DNA from: Thiobacillus denitrificans
GTDB taxonomy: Bacteria > Pseudomonadota > Gammaproteobacteria > Burkholderiales > Thiobacillaceae
Direction of reading: 5' to 3'
Length of the DNA stretch: 64,000 nt
Assembly: GCA_002343685.1 (NCBI GenBank)
Contig: DDRS01000012.1
Location: 41,513 to 105,512 of the forward strand
Positions within the stretch are counted from its first letter, which is position 1, and every line of letters starts with the position of its first letter. Position numbers and translations under genes: made by a program. Shown here one piece after another: positions 26,807 through 35,474 of this stretch. The notes under the pieces are model-generated. The model was not told where the DNA came from, did not search any database, and saw nothing but the letters and a program-made list of their open reading frames with translations.

Positions 26807-29194
26807 TCAATCCTTTCCTACTGCACGCGCCAGCGGGCGAAACTGCAGATGGTGGAACAGTTGCAGATAGCGACTGACCTCCCCACGTTCCAGGTTGCTG
26901 ACGAATTTCCAGAAACCGTAGATGCGCGATAGCGTCATCATGCGTTCGGCATACAACTGCCAGGTGTAGCGGGCGGCCACGCGCGCCAGGGAGCCGGTTG
27001 AAATACGCTGCCAGCGCGTCGGATCGGCCGCGCACTGCTGCAGGAAATCGGCGATCGCCTCGGCGGCGGCCGCGCCCTCGTTGGGATCGATGTGGAAACC
27101 CGACACGCCGTGCTGGATGATCTCGAGCGGCCCGCCGTAGCGCGTGGCGAACACCGGCAGGCCGGAGGCCATCGCTTCGATCAGCGTGAGGCCGAAGGCC
27201 TCGAACAATGCGGGTTGGACGAACACGCCGTGCCGGTCGGCGACATGGCGGTAGAGTTCGCCGGCCAGGTTCTTGTCGAGGCGGGTGCCCAGCCAGCGCA
27301 TCCGTCCATCCAGCCGGTACTGGTCCATCAGCGCATGCATGCGGGCGATCTCGGCCTTCTCCTCCTCGTCGGTCGAGGCCGCCGCATCGATGTAGCCGCC
27401 GACCACCACCAGGTTGGCGGCTTCGGCCAGGCGTTCGCAGGCGCCGAACCACTCGGTCAGACCGGTCAGGTTTTTGATGCGGTCGAGCCGCGCCATGGTG
27501 AAGATCAGGGGCTTGTCGGGATCAGCGAACTGGCCGCGATAAGGCACCCCGGGGTCGGGCGCATAGAGCAGGCGCTCGATCTCGGGCATCAGTGAATGCA
27601 GGCGTCGCGCCGTGTCGGTGTAAGGGAAATAGATGCCGGCGTCGGCGCCCGGCGACACGATGTTGAACTTGGGATCGAACAGGTCGATGCCGTTGACGAC
27701 ACGGTACAAGCCCGGCAGGGTATACGCGCGGTAGCTTTCGTACTGCCCGATGCTGTGCGCGGTGCCGGCGATTTCCTGGTAGGTGCTGGTGATGATGAAG
27801 TCGGCATGGTTCATGCCGATCAGATCCGCCGTGTACTGGCAGGCAAAGTGATAGGTCGCGTCGTTGGCTTCCCAGTACAGCGCCGAGTGCAGGTACTTGG
27901 TCTGCTCCAGCGCATGGGCGATGTTGCACTGGGTCACGCCGAGCCGCTCCGACAGCAGGCTGGCCACCAGGTTGCCGTCGGAATAGTTCCCGATGATGAG
28001 ATCCGGGCGCCCGCCAAGCTGCGCGAGCGCCTCGCGTTCGACATGGACTGAAAAGGCTTCCAGGTAGGGCCAGATTTCGAAACGCGAAATCCATTGCCGC
28101 ACGATCTCGCCGTTGGAATGATGGAAGGGCACGCGCACGATCCAGGCATGGTCCGTGCCCTGGATTTTTTCCAGCGGCATGTTGCAGGTGGTGCCGTCCG
28201 ACTCGGGAATCAGTCGGGTCACGACGACGATCTTCGGATCGACCTGCACGCCCTGGATCGCCATGCGGTCGCGCATCTCGTGCTCCAGCGCGCGTACCTG
28301 GTCGAGGATGTAGACGACCTGACCGCCGGTGTCGGGGCGCCCCAGCACATTGTCCTGGCCGAAATAGCCGTGCGGCGACAAAATCAGCAGACGCGAGATC
28401 ATCGGAATGCGCGCCAGAAACGCTTCCAGCGCGGTGGGCGACGGGGCCTCCAGGATGTCCACCAGCAGGCCCATGGTTTCGCTCGTCCGCGCCGCCGTGG
28501 CACCCCAGCCCGGCTCGAATCCCAGCCGGCCAAGCGCGGCCGCCAGGTCGACCCACGGCGTGTCGGGGTCGCGCGCTTCGAGCTGCTGCATGGCCTCGCG
28601 CAAGGCAGCACGCAAGGCGGCCACGTCGCCGAGGTGCGGCGCCAGCATCAGCTGCTGGCCGTCGATCGAGTGCATGCGCAGGAAATTCAGCATCCGGGCG
28701 TGCCCCACCTCGGGCCGGGTGAACATCGCGCTCGCCAGATGCCGGTTGAGATGCAGCACACCCTGCCCGATCGAACGCGTTTCCTGTAGCCGCGGCACAT
28801 GGCGACCAAAGGGTTCGAAATCGATTTCCAGCACGCTGTCGCCGTCGTTCGGCGGCTTCACGAACAACTCCTTGGACGCGAGGAATTCGCTCACCGACAC
28901 GCTTTCCGGCATCAGTTGCTCCTGATGCATGCGCAGGTAACGCCAGCGACCGGCCCCTTCGCGCAAGGCGAAATAGGCCCAGGGATGCTGGAACACGCCT
29001 TCCTGGAAATGGCGCACGGCCTGTTGCAGCGGCGTGCCGTCGAGCGAGCCAGCGGATTCCGTCGCCAGGGTGTCGAGCACATGGCACAGGTCGCTTTGCA
29101 GCAGCAGCACGCGGTTCTCGGCGAAACAGCGGCGCAGGAAGGCGTCCACCGGATCGCGGTGATCCGTCGTCCAGGTTTTCAATGCGTCGATCAT
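26807..29194 (-). CDS. Sucrose synthase
   Basis: The 795-residue GT4-family enzyme interconverts sucrose plus a nucleoside diphosphate with NDP-glucose plus fructose. It has the SUS N-terminal regulatory region and the catalytic block starting LILSPHGYFGQ and GRPDTGGQVVYILDQVRALE (about 281-300). The C-terminal EAFGLTLIEAMASGLPVFAT contains the E-X7-E retaining glycosyltransferase motif. The length is that of known bacterial SUS proteins. ATG 29194 has AGGAGG 4-5 bases upstream and overlaps the sucrose-phosphate synthase stop by 4 bases (ATGA), so translation is coupled. Confidence 0.95.
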   Translation of the reverse strand: MIDALKTWTTDHRDPVDAFLRRCFAENRVLLLQSDLCHVLDTLATESAGSLDGTPLQQAVRHFQEGVFQHPWAYFALREGAGRWRYLRMHQEQLMPESVSVSEFLASKELFVKPPNDGDSVLEIDFEPFGRHVPRLQETRSIGQGVLHLNRHLASAMFTRPEVGHARMLNFLRMHSIDGQQLMLAPHLGDVAALRAALREAMQQLEARDPDTPWVDLAAALGRLGFEPGWGATAARTSETMGLLVDILEAPSPTALEAFLARIPMISRLLILSPHGYFGQDNVLGRPDTGGQVVYILDQVRALEHEMRDRMAIQGVQVDPKIVVVTRLIPESDGTTCNMPLEKIQGTDHAWIVRVPFHHSNGEIVRQWISRFEIWPYLEAFSVHVEREALAQLGGRPDLIIGNYSDGNLVASLLSERLGVTQCNIAHALEQTKYLHSALYWEANDATYHFACQYTADLIGMNHADFIITSTYQEIAGTAHSIGQYESYRAYTLPGLYRVVNGIDLFDPKFNIVSPGADAGIYFPYTDTARRLHSLMPEIERLLYAPDPGVPYRGQFADPDKPLIFTMARLDRIKNLTGLTEWFGACERLAEAANLVVVGGYIDAAASTDEEEKAEIARMHALMDQYRLDGRMRWLGTRLDKNLAGELYRHVADRHGVFVQPALFEAFGLTLIEAMASGLPVFATRYGGPLEIIQHGVSGFHIDPNEGAAAAEAIADFLQQCAADPTRWQRISTGSLARVAARYTWQLYAERMMTLSRIYGFWKFVSNLERGEVSRYLQLFHHLQFRPLARAVGKD

Positions 29195-31353
29195 GCCGCC
29201 TCCTGCTGTAAAGTCGGCGCCGGGTTGCAGGCGAACCCGTAATGCGCCATGCCTTCGAGAATGCCGGATGCGCTGGGCGTTTCGGCGAAATAGATCTGTT
29301 CCAGCCCGCGCAGCTTTTCCAGTTCGGGACTGTGGTTGGACACCACCACGGCCTGCGTGTCCCCGACCAGCATTTCCAGATCGTTGCCGGAGTCGCCCGC
29401 CACCAGGAAAGCGCGCAGCGGCAATCCCCATTTATAGGCCAGATAACGGATGGCCTGCCCCTTGGATGCGCGGACCGGCAGCACGTCGAGGAAGACATCG
29501 TGCGAATGGATCAGGTTGGCATGCAGCCCTGCCCGGCGTAGCAGTGCCTTGAGTTCGCGCAATGTCGGCGCCGTATCCGGGTCGGCGTTGAAGCTCAGTT
29601 TGAATTCACTTTGCTGATCGTCGGATTGCAGCGTCAGCCCTGGCAGGCCTGTGAACAGCGAAGCCACGGCATCGCGCCGCCACAGGTGCTGGATGTGGCG
29701 GCGCCAGCCGCTATCGGGGCGGATCTCGGGACCGTAATGGATTTCACTGCCGACTGCGGTGATCAGTACGTCGGGCAGCGGGACACGCGACTGCCGCAAC
29801 ACGTCGAGCGTACTCGGCAGATGGCGGCCGGTCGCCACGCCGAAGCCGAAGCCGCGCGGCTGTGTGCGGAGTACGCGAATCAGGGCGTCGAGACCGGCGC
29901 GGTCGCCCAGCAATGTGTTATCGATGTCGCTGACCAGCATGCGCCGCACGTAGGGCATGAGGTTGGCCGCTGGACGATGCACTTCGCGTTCGCGCCGTAC
30001 CTGTTTGCGGCTACGGCGGATCACCCGGTCGACCGCCTTGAGGTATTTCTCGACATGGGCATCCCAGGTGTAGTGACGCGCCACACCGCTGATGCCACGC
30101 CGCGCATAGCGCTGCCAGGCACGGGGGTCCGACACCACGTCGAGCAGGCCGCGCGCGATGTCCGTGCTGTCGAGGGGATCGACCAGCACGCCGTTTTCGC
30201 AATGCGCAATGATGTCGGGGGGGCCGCCGTCGTGGGTGGCGACTACCGGCAGACCGCTCGCTGCCGCTTCGATCAGGGTCAGGCCGAAGGGCTCGGTCAA
30301 TGCCGGGTTGACGAACACACCCCGGCGTTGTGCCGCCAACCGGTAGAGCGCAGGAATATCGTCCGGCTGATGCTGTTTGGGCAGCGCCACGCTGCCCCAC
30401 AGGTCGTAGCGGTCGACGTCGAGCAGCAGATCCTTCAATACGTCCGCCTGGGCCTCATCCAGATTGCGAATGTCGTCACGGTTGCCCGCCACGATCGCGA
30501 GATTGGCGCGCGCGCGCAACTCGGGAGATTCGCCATAAGCCGCCACCAGCCGTTCCAGGTTCTTGCGCATTTCGGGACGGCAGATGGCGAGGATGAGCGG
30601 CTTCTTCGGCTGCGTGAAGAAGCGATCGACCAGCGCCGGCACATGGGGGGGGATTGGCGCACGCCCGGGCGGCGCGAAACGCGACGTATCGGTGCCGGGC
30701 GGAACCACCACGATCCGTGCCGGCTGATGGTTTTCATACAGGCCATACTGTTCGCTGCTTTCCTGCGCGGTACTGGTGACCACCAGGGCTGCGTGTTCGA
30801 GCACCTCCTCCTCGGCAGCGATACGTCGCGCAAAATTGAACTGGCGATCGATCGCCTGCGCCTTGCGGCCATGGTCGAGCAAACGCTGACGCTTGCAGCG
30901 CCCGAGCGAGTGGCCGGTATGCACCAGCGGAACACCCAGCAACTGCGACAGATGCACGCCGACGTAGCCGGCGTCGGCATAGTGGCTGTGGATGACGTCG
31001 GGCAGGCGCGGTTGCTGGCGCAGATAGCTGAGGGTGCGGTCGACCAGTTGATCGAGGTGGCTCCACAGGCTTTCCTTGCGCAGATAACGCCTCGGCCCGC
31101 AGGGCAGCCGCACCAGACGCGCGCGCTCCCCCAGCGCTTCGCTCGGCACCGCATAGTCCGGCGACACCGAGGCATCGTCGACCAGGCGCGTGACCACATC
31201 GACCTGTTCGATCCGGGGATGGCGTCCCAGCGCCCGCGCCAGCTCGACCACATAGAGCGTCTGGCCTCCGGTATCGGCGTCGCGCCCCAGTTCCAGGTCG
31301 TGTCCACGCATCAGTCCGTGCACGCTCAGCATCAGCACATAGATATCACGCAC
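29191..31353 (-). CDS. Sucrose-phosphate synthase fused to a sucrose-phosphatase-like HAD domain
   Basis: The 720-residue two-domain protein begins with the GT4 module (SVHGLMRGHDLELGRDADTG near 9-28; ALTEPFGLTLIEAAASGLPV in the C-lobe), which makes sucrose 6-phosphate from NDP-glucose and fructose 6-phosphate. A HAD-superfamily domain starts at about residue 472 with SDIDNTLLGD, the DxDxT phosphatase motif intact, and ends with AGDSGNDLEMLVGD. The fusion would yield free sucrose directly. The start is GTG 31353 with TGAGGTGA just upstream, overlapping the fructokinase stop by 8 bases. A bare SPS lacking phosphatase activity is the alternative if the HAD half is regulatory, as in plants. Confidence 0.93.
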   Translation of the reverse strand: MRDIYVLMLSVHGLMRGHDLELGRDADTGGQTLYVVELARALGRHPRIEQVDVVTRLVDDASVSPDYAVPSEALGERARLVRLPCGPRRYLRKESLWSHLDQLVDRTLSYLRQQPRLPDVIHSHYADAGYVGVHLSQLLGVPLVHTGHSLGRCKRQRLLDHGRKAQAIDRQFNFARRIAAEEEVLEHAALVVTSTAQESSEQYGLYENHQPARIVVVPPGTDTSRFAPPGRAPIPPHVPALVDRFFTQPKKPLILAICRPEMRKNLERLVAAYGESPELRARANLAIVAGNRDDIRNLDEAQADVLKDLLLDVDRYDLWGSVALPKQHQPDDIPALYRLAAQRRGVFVNPALTEPFGLTLIEAAASGLPVVATHDGGPPDIIAHCENGVLVDPLDSTDIARGLLDVVSDPRAWQRYARRGISGVARHYTWDAHVEKYLKAVDRVIRRSRKQVRREREVHRPAANLMPYVRRMLVSDIDNTLLGDRAGLDALIRVLRTQPRGFGFGVATGRHLPSTLDVLRQSRVPLPDVLITAVGSEIHYGPEIRPDSGWRRHIQHLWRRDAVASLFTGLPGLTLQSDDQQSEFKLSFNADPDTAPTLRELKALLRRAGLHANLIHSHDVFLDVLPVRASKGQAIRYLAYKWGLPLRAFLVAGDSGNDLEMLVGDTQAVVVSNHSPELEKLRGLEQIYFAETPSASGILEGMAHYGFACNPAPTLQQEAA

Positions 31354-32311
31354 GCATCACCTCAGATTCGAGCCGCCAGTCGCGTATGAACGGGCGATAG
31401 AAATCCTGCGAGGCCGGTACCGCACCACGTATGCCGCACAAGGCGCGAGCGAAGGCATCGGCGCGCGCCAGCTGCTTGGCCAGAGGCCAGCCGCGCAACA
31501 TGCCGAGCATGAACACGGCGGCAAAGCCGTCACCCGCTCCCACGGTATCGACCACTTGGCTCAGCGGCGTCCCGGCCACCGATTCGATACGCCCGGCGGC
31601 ATCGCGCGTCCAGGCGCCCGCCGCGCCGCAGGTCACGACCAGCCTCTGCAGGTTGAAACCGGACATCAGCACGGCGGCCCGGGCTTGCGGCGTGGCGCCA
31701 TCGATCGAAAAAAGATCGCCAATGCGGACCAGTTCGTCCTCGTTGAGCTTGGCCACGCGGGCCTGCTGCAGCGACCAGCGCAAGGTGTCGGCATCCACCC
31801 AGGGGTCGCGCAGGTTGACGTCCAGAAACGCGCACGCATCGACCGTGGCAAGCAGTTCGCGCAACGCGCGGCGCGAATCGCCCCGCTGCGACAGTGTGCC
31901 GAAGTAGACCATCTGCGGATGTAGGGACAGGCCTACCATCCGTGCCAGACTGGCGTGAATGTGGTCGTAGGCCTGGTCGGACAGGATGTCGAACGCATGG
32001 CCGCGAGCGGTCTCGGTCACCTTGACCCGCCCGGTCGGACGCGCCGGATCGCGCTGCACACCGCGCACGTCGAGACCGCGTTCGCCCATCGCCTGCAACA
32101 ACTGGTCGCCCAACGCGTCCTTGCCGGCCCGGGTCACCAGTACTGGGTGCGCGCCCAGCGCGCCAAGATGACACGCCACGTTGAACGGCGCGCCGCCCAG
32201 CACGTTGCGGTCGCGAAACTGATCGACCAGGGTTTCGCCAAAGGCAATCACAGTCTGGCTGTCCTCCCGGACCGCAGCGTGGGGCGCAGTCGCTTCACTC
32301 GGCATCGTCAT
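31346..32311 (-). CDS. PfkB family fructokinase
   Basis: The 321-residue ribokinase-fold enzyme has the N-terminal sugar-binding GGAPFNVACHLGALG (about 39-53), and the C-terminal signature DTVGAGDGFAAVFMLG with the catalytic Asp. It phosphorylates fructose, returning the fructose released by sucrose synthase to hexose phosphate. ATG 32311 is chosen (GAG about 10 bases upstream); an in-frame GTG at 32320 and ATG at 32305 are alternatives. It is the first gene of the fructokinase-SPS-SUS-mscS operon. An inverted repeat with AT-rich flanks lies 22 bases upstream. Confidence 0.93.
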   Translation of the reverse strand: MTMPSEATAPHAAVREDSQTVIAFGETLVDQFRDRNVLGGAPFNVACHLGALGAHPVLVTRAGKDALGDQLLQAMGERGLDVRGVQRDPARPTGRVKVTETARGHAFDILSDQAYDHIHASLARMVGLSLHPQMVYFGTLSQRGDSRRALRELLATVDACAFLDVNLRDPWVDADTLRWSLQQARVAKLNEDELVRIGDLFSIDGATPQARAAVLMSGFNLQRLVVTCGAAGAWTRDAAGRIESVAGTPLSQVVDTVGAGDGFAAVFMLGMLRGWPLAKQLARADAFARALCGIRGAVPASQDFYRPFIRDWRLESEVMRA

Positions 32312-32327
32312 GATGAACACTCACATA

Positions 32328-32348
32328 AAACATATTGCACAATAGTTT
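32328..32348. promoter_or_regulatory. Inverted repeat upstream of the sucrose operon
   Basis: TATTG-CA-CAATA (32333-32344) is a 5-bp-arm dyad flanked by AAAC and GTTT, all within an AT-rich stretch 17-37 bases ahead of the fructokinase start. It has the size of a LacI/GalR-type half-site pair or may overlap the promoter. No regulator gene is adjacent, so the assignment is tentative. Confidence 0.3.
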
Positions 32349-32383
32349 CTATTGACACGCTGGCCAACCGAAGATTCCTCAGG

Positions 32384-33394
32384 CTAGATCGTGTAATCCA
32401 GTTTGAACAGCAGGGCCGTGTCGGCACTGCCCTTGCCCGCAGCGGGCACGGCATCGTAATCGAAATTCACCTGAGTTCCCAGGCTGAAACCCTTGCCCAT
32501 CGGTACCCGGAACCCGGTGCGGCTCTGGTAGAGGTAATCATCCAGAGACTCCAGGCTCAACAGCAGGTCGCTGTTGTGAAACAGTGTCAGACGCCCCTGC
32601 CAGAAAGTCTGCTCGTAGCGGACGCCGACACGCGCTCCGGGGAACCGTGTGTCGGCCGCACGGACGTAATCCTCGTTCACCAGGCTCAGACCGCCTTCCA
32701 GCGACAGCTTGAGATCGTCGCGCTCGAATAGCTGACGGCCGCCCCCGACACCCAGCGTGCTGCGCAGATCGAGGCCGGCCTGCCCGTCATGATCGAAGCG
32801 GGTGTTCGCATAGTAATAGATGCGCTCGCTGGCGAAATGGTCGTATTTCATCCCCACCCGCCAGTTCGACGCAGTCTCCACGCCATCCTGCGCGGCCTCA
32901 TTGAGCTCGCCGTCGAGCGTCACGCGCTGACTGACGTTGCGTGCAACCAGTTCGCCGTCCAGATGCAGGGTCTGCGCATCAGTGTTGCCGCGCGCAAGGT
33001 TGCCGCCCAAGGATGCACGCCCGCTCAACACGGTCCGGTCGCCCTGACGTGGCGGGTTGATGGCGTCGATGCGGTCGAGCGCCAACGGGGCGGTCTCGGC
33101 CAGGCTGCCGATCCGGATGCGCAATTGACGTGTGCGGCCGGCTTGCAATTGACCATCCAGTTCAGTGCCGTCGGCCAGCCGCACCCGCACCGGTGCGTCG
33201 GTTTCGAGCTGGTCCACCTGGGCCCAGGGTAATTTGAGCGTGCCAGCATAGGCGGTTTTCAACCACAAGGTTTTGGCTTCCAGGCGAACGAGGGTACCGC
33301 TCAGGCGGTCCCCATTGAGGAGCGTGACCGTGTCGGCCAGGGCAGTGGACGTGAACAGGCAACCCACCGCCACAATTTTCCAGTCGTGCTTCAA
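32384..33394 (-). CDS. DUF481 family outer-membrane beta-barrel protein (YdiY-like)
   Basis: The 336-residue product has a signal peptide (IVAVGCLFTSTALA-D, about residues 7-20). A short SH3-like N-terminal part (VTLLNGDRLSGTLVRLEAKT) is followed by a DUF481 barrel with alternating aromatic and charged strands and a C-terminal LLFKLDYTI, whose terminal aromatic-X pattern suits BAM recognition. The start is TTG 33394, fixed by AAAGGA 6 bases upstream and by the signal peptide. Function is unknown; in E. coli YdiY is acid-inducible. It lies 72 bases upstream of the fructokinase and could feed into that operon. Confidence 0.85.
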   Translation of the reverse strand: MKHDWKIVAVGCLFTSTALADTVTLLNGDRLSGTLVRLEAKTLWLKTAYAGTLKLPWAQVDQLETDAPVRVRLADGTELDGQLQAGRTRQLRIRIGSLAETAPLALDRIDAINPPRQGDRTVLSGRASLGGNLARGNTDAQTLHLDGELVARNVSQRVTLDGELNEAAQDGVETASNWRVGMKYDHFASERIYYYANTRFDHDGQAGLDLRSTLGVGGGRQLFERDDLKLSLEGGLSLVNEDYVRAADTRFPGARVGVRYEQTFWQGRLTLFHNSDLLLSLESLDDYLYQSRTGFRVPMGKGFSLGTQVNFDYDAVPAAGKGSADTALLFKLDYTI

Positions 33395-33717
33395 CGTATT
33401 CCTTTCCCAGGCCAAATCGATGAGGACAGACGTATCGACAGAGAAAACTCGAGCCGGACACGCTGAAAGGAAAATCGGATGCGCGGTTGCCGGCTAGCCG
33501 GATCGCAGGATGATGCGCAGGTCGCCTGACACCCCTGGCCATGAACTGGATGGTGGGCGAGCCGCTTTTTTATGTTTGCACAAAATTATTTATCTGCGCA
33601 AGCCCAATTCACCCTGCGCTTGTCATGCACGTTAAGATAATCCCGCTGCGCGTCGCCCTGAGTGCCCACAACAACAAACCTGACGCCGGCTGACCCCTTA
33701 CCCGACAGGACATCCCC
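33395..33717. other. Divergent intergenic region, no gene seen
   Basis: These 323 bases separate the DUF481 gene from the CPA2 antiporter. There is no convincing ORF. The plus-strand AT-rich stretch around 33570-33597 and TTAAGATAAT near 33632-33641 are the likeliest promoter material for the antiporter. No clear operator or riboswitch consensus is visible. Confidence 0.4.
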
Positions 33718-34950
33718 ATGGAACTCCACCAATTCTTTCTGTACCTCGCCGTCATCCTGATCGCCGCGCGGCTGTTTTCCGAGATCGCGGGACGCCACGG
33801 CATCCCGTCGGTGATCGGCGAGTTGCTGGCCGGTCTGCTGATCGGTCCGTCGCTGCTGGGATGGATTTCGCCCGACGACACCATGAAGCTGCTGGCGGAG
33901 ATCGGCATCATCCTGTTGCTGTTCGAGGTCGGCATGGATACCGACCTGTTCCGTCTGGCCAAGTCCGGCATCAAGCCCATCGTGGTGGCGGTCATCGGCT
34001 TCGTCCTGCCTTTCGCGCTCGGCTATGCCGTCTGCCGCTGGGGCTTCGGCCTCGACAACCTGGTGGCACTGTTCATCGGCGGCACCCTGACCGCGACCAG
34101 CATCGGCATCACCGTGCGGGTGCTCGACGACCTCGGCAAGCGGCACACGGACGAGGCGCAGATCGTGATCGGCGCGGCGGTGCTGGACGATATCCTCGGC
34201 GTGCTCGCCCTGGCCTTCCTGTACCAGTTCGCGGAACAGCGCGAAGTCTCGCTGGCGGCCACCGGCACGGTCGCGCTCTTCATCGTGCTGTTCATGCTGC
34301 TGTCGCCGCTGGTCGCCAAGCTGGCCGGCCAGATCATCGACCATTACGACCAGCGCTCGGCCACCCCCGGCCTGCTCATCACCATGGCGCTCGCATTGAT
34401 CCTGCTGTTTTCCTGGCTGGCGCATGCGGTGGGCGCACCGCTGATCATGGGCGGCTTCGCAGCAGGCATCGCGCTGTCGCAACATTTCCGTTTCGACGTG
34501 ATGAGCCGGCTCGGCATGCCGGCGCTCGACCGCTGGTTCGCGCCCAGCCCGCAACTGGCGCACCGGCTGGAAGAACAGATGCGGCCGCTGATCCACACCT
34601 TCGCCCCGCTGTTCTTCGTGATGGTCGGCGTATCGCTCAACCTCAACACGGTCGACTGGGGCTCGCCCCGCGTCTGGCAGCTGGGCGGCGCCCTGATCGT
34701 GGTGGCCATCGTCGGCAAACTCGCCGCCGGCTTCTTCATCCGCGAAAGCCGTTTCCGCCAGGTGGCCATCGGCCTGTCGATGATTCCGCGCGGCGAGGTT
34801 GGCTTGATCTTCGCGCAGCTGGGGTTGAACCAGGGCATCCTCGATGCCGAGACCTATGCTGCGCTGTTGATCGTCATCGCGCTCACCACGGTTGCGCCGC
34901 CCTTCATGCTGAAGGCCTACTACGGTCGCCACGCGGGTGCAGCGGCATGA
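33718..34950 (+). CDS. CPA2 family cation:proton antiporter (Kef/NapA type)
   Basis: The 410-residue protein has about 12-13 hydrophobic helices and no C-terminal RCK/TrkA-N domain, so it is a short NapA/KefB-like exchanger. The unwound-helix motif GGTLTATSIGITVRVLDDLG and the paired acidic residues in VLDDILGVLALAF (about 156-168) are the ion-binding signatures. The partner ion (Na+ or K+) cannot be told from sequence. It heads a plus-strand series with a CBS protein (64 bases downstream) and an ArsB/NhaD permease. Confidence 0.9.
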   Translation: MELHQFFLYLAVILIAARLFSEIAGRHGIPSVIGELLAGLLIGPSLLGWISPDDTMKLLAEIGIILLLFEVGMDTDLFRLAKSGIKPIVVAVIGFVLPFALGYAVCRWGFGLDNLVALFIGGTLTATSIGITVRVLDDLGKRHTDEAQIVIGAAVLDDILGVLALAFLYQFAEQREVSLAATGTVALFIVLFMLLSPLVAKLAGQIIDHYDQRSATPGLLITMALALILLFSWLAHAVGAPLIMGGFAAGIALSQHFRFDVMSRLGMPALDRWFAPSPQLAHRLEEQMRPLIHTFAPLFFVMVGVSLNLNTVDWGSPRVWQLGGALIVVAIVGKLAAGFFIRESRFRQVAIGLSMIPRGEVGLIFAQLGLNQGILDAETYAALLIVIALTTVAPPFMLKAYYGRHAGAAA

Positions 34951-35014
34951 ATGCGCTACCGTCCGCCCGGCACATCTGCAAAAATGCGGTCTTTACCCAC
35001 GAAAGCCGCCTGCC

Positions 35015-35473
35015 ATGACCCTGCGTGCCGTGCCTCTCCTGCCGGAACCTGTTTGCCTGAGTCCGGACACGTCCCTGCTGGAGGCCTTGCGCCTGATGCT
35101 GGACAAGGGCGTCAACCACCTGCCTGTCTGCAATGGCGGCAAATGGGCCGGGTTGGTTGACATCAACGACATCCTGGGTGAACTGCTGCCGGCCAGCGCG
35201 CGCGGCGAGCACGGCCTGAAGGACCTGCGCTTCGTCGGCGACGGAACCGCGCTGATCGCAACCCACATCAAGGAACTGGCGGCCAAGCGGGTGCTCGATG
35301 TGGAGCTGCTCGACCTGCCGACCCTGGATGAAGACACCCCGCTGCTGGAAGCCGCCCTGCTGCTGCATCGGCATGCCGCGCCGCTGCCGGTTCTGGGAAC
35401 GGACGGCAGGCTCAAGGGCATGCTGTCGCGGCGCGCCCTGCTGGCGCACCTGATCGCCCAGGTCGGAATCTGA
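35015..35473 (+). CDS. CBS-domain pair protein
   Basis: This 152-residue protein consists of two CBS motifs: VCLSPDTSLLEALRLMLDKG with HLPVCNGGKWAGLVDINDIL, and LPTLDEDTPLLEAALLLHRH with PLPVLGTDGRLKGMLSRRAL. CBS pairs bind adenosyl nucleotides and tune attached transporters or enzymes. It lies between two ion transporters, one base before the ATG of the ArsB/NhaD permease, so it is probably a separately encoded regulatory subunit. ATG 35015 is chosen because upstream sequence reads through the end of the antiporter gene without similarity. Confidence 0.85.
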   Translation: MTLRAVPLLPEPVCLSPDTSLLEALRLMLDKGVNHLPVCNGGKWAGLVDINDILGELLPASARGEHGLKDLRFVGDGTALIATHIKELAAKRVLDVELLDLPTLDEDTPLLEAALLLHRHAAPLPVLGTDGRLKGMLSRRALLAHLIAQVGI

Positions 35474-35474
35474 C

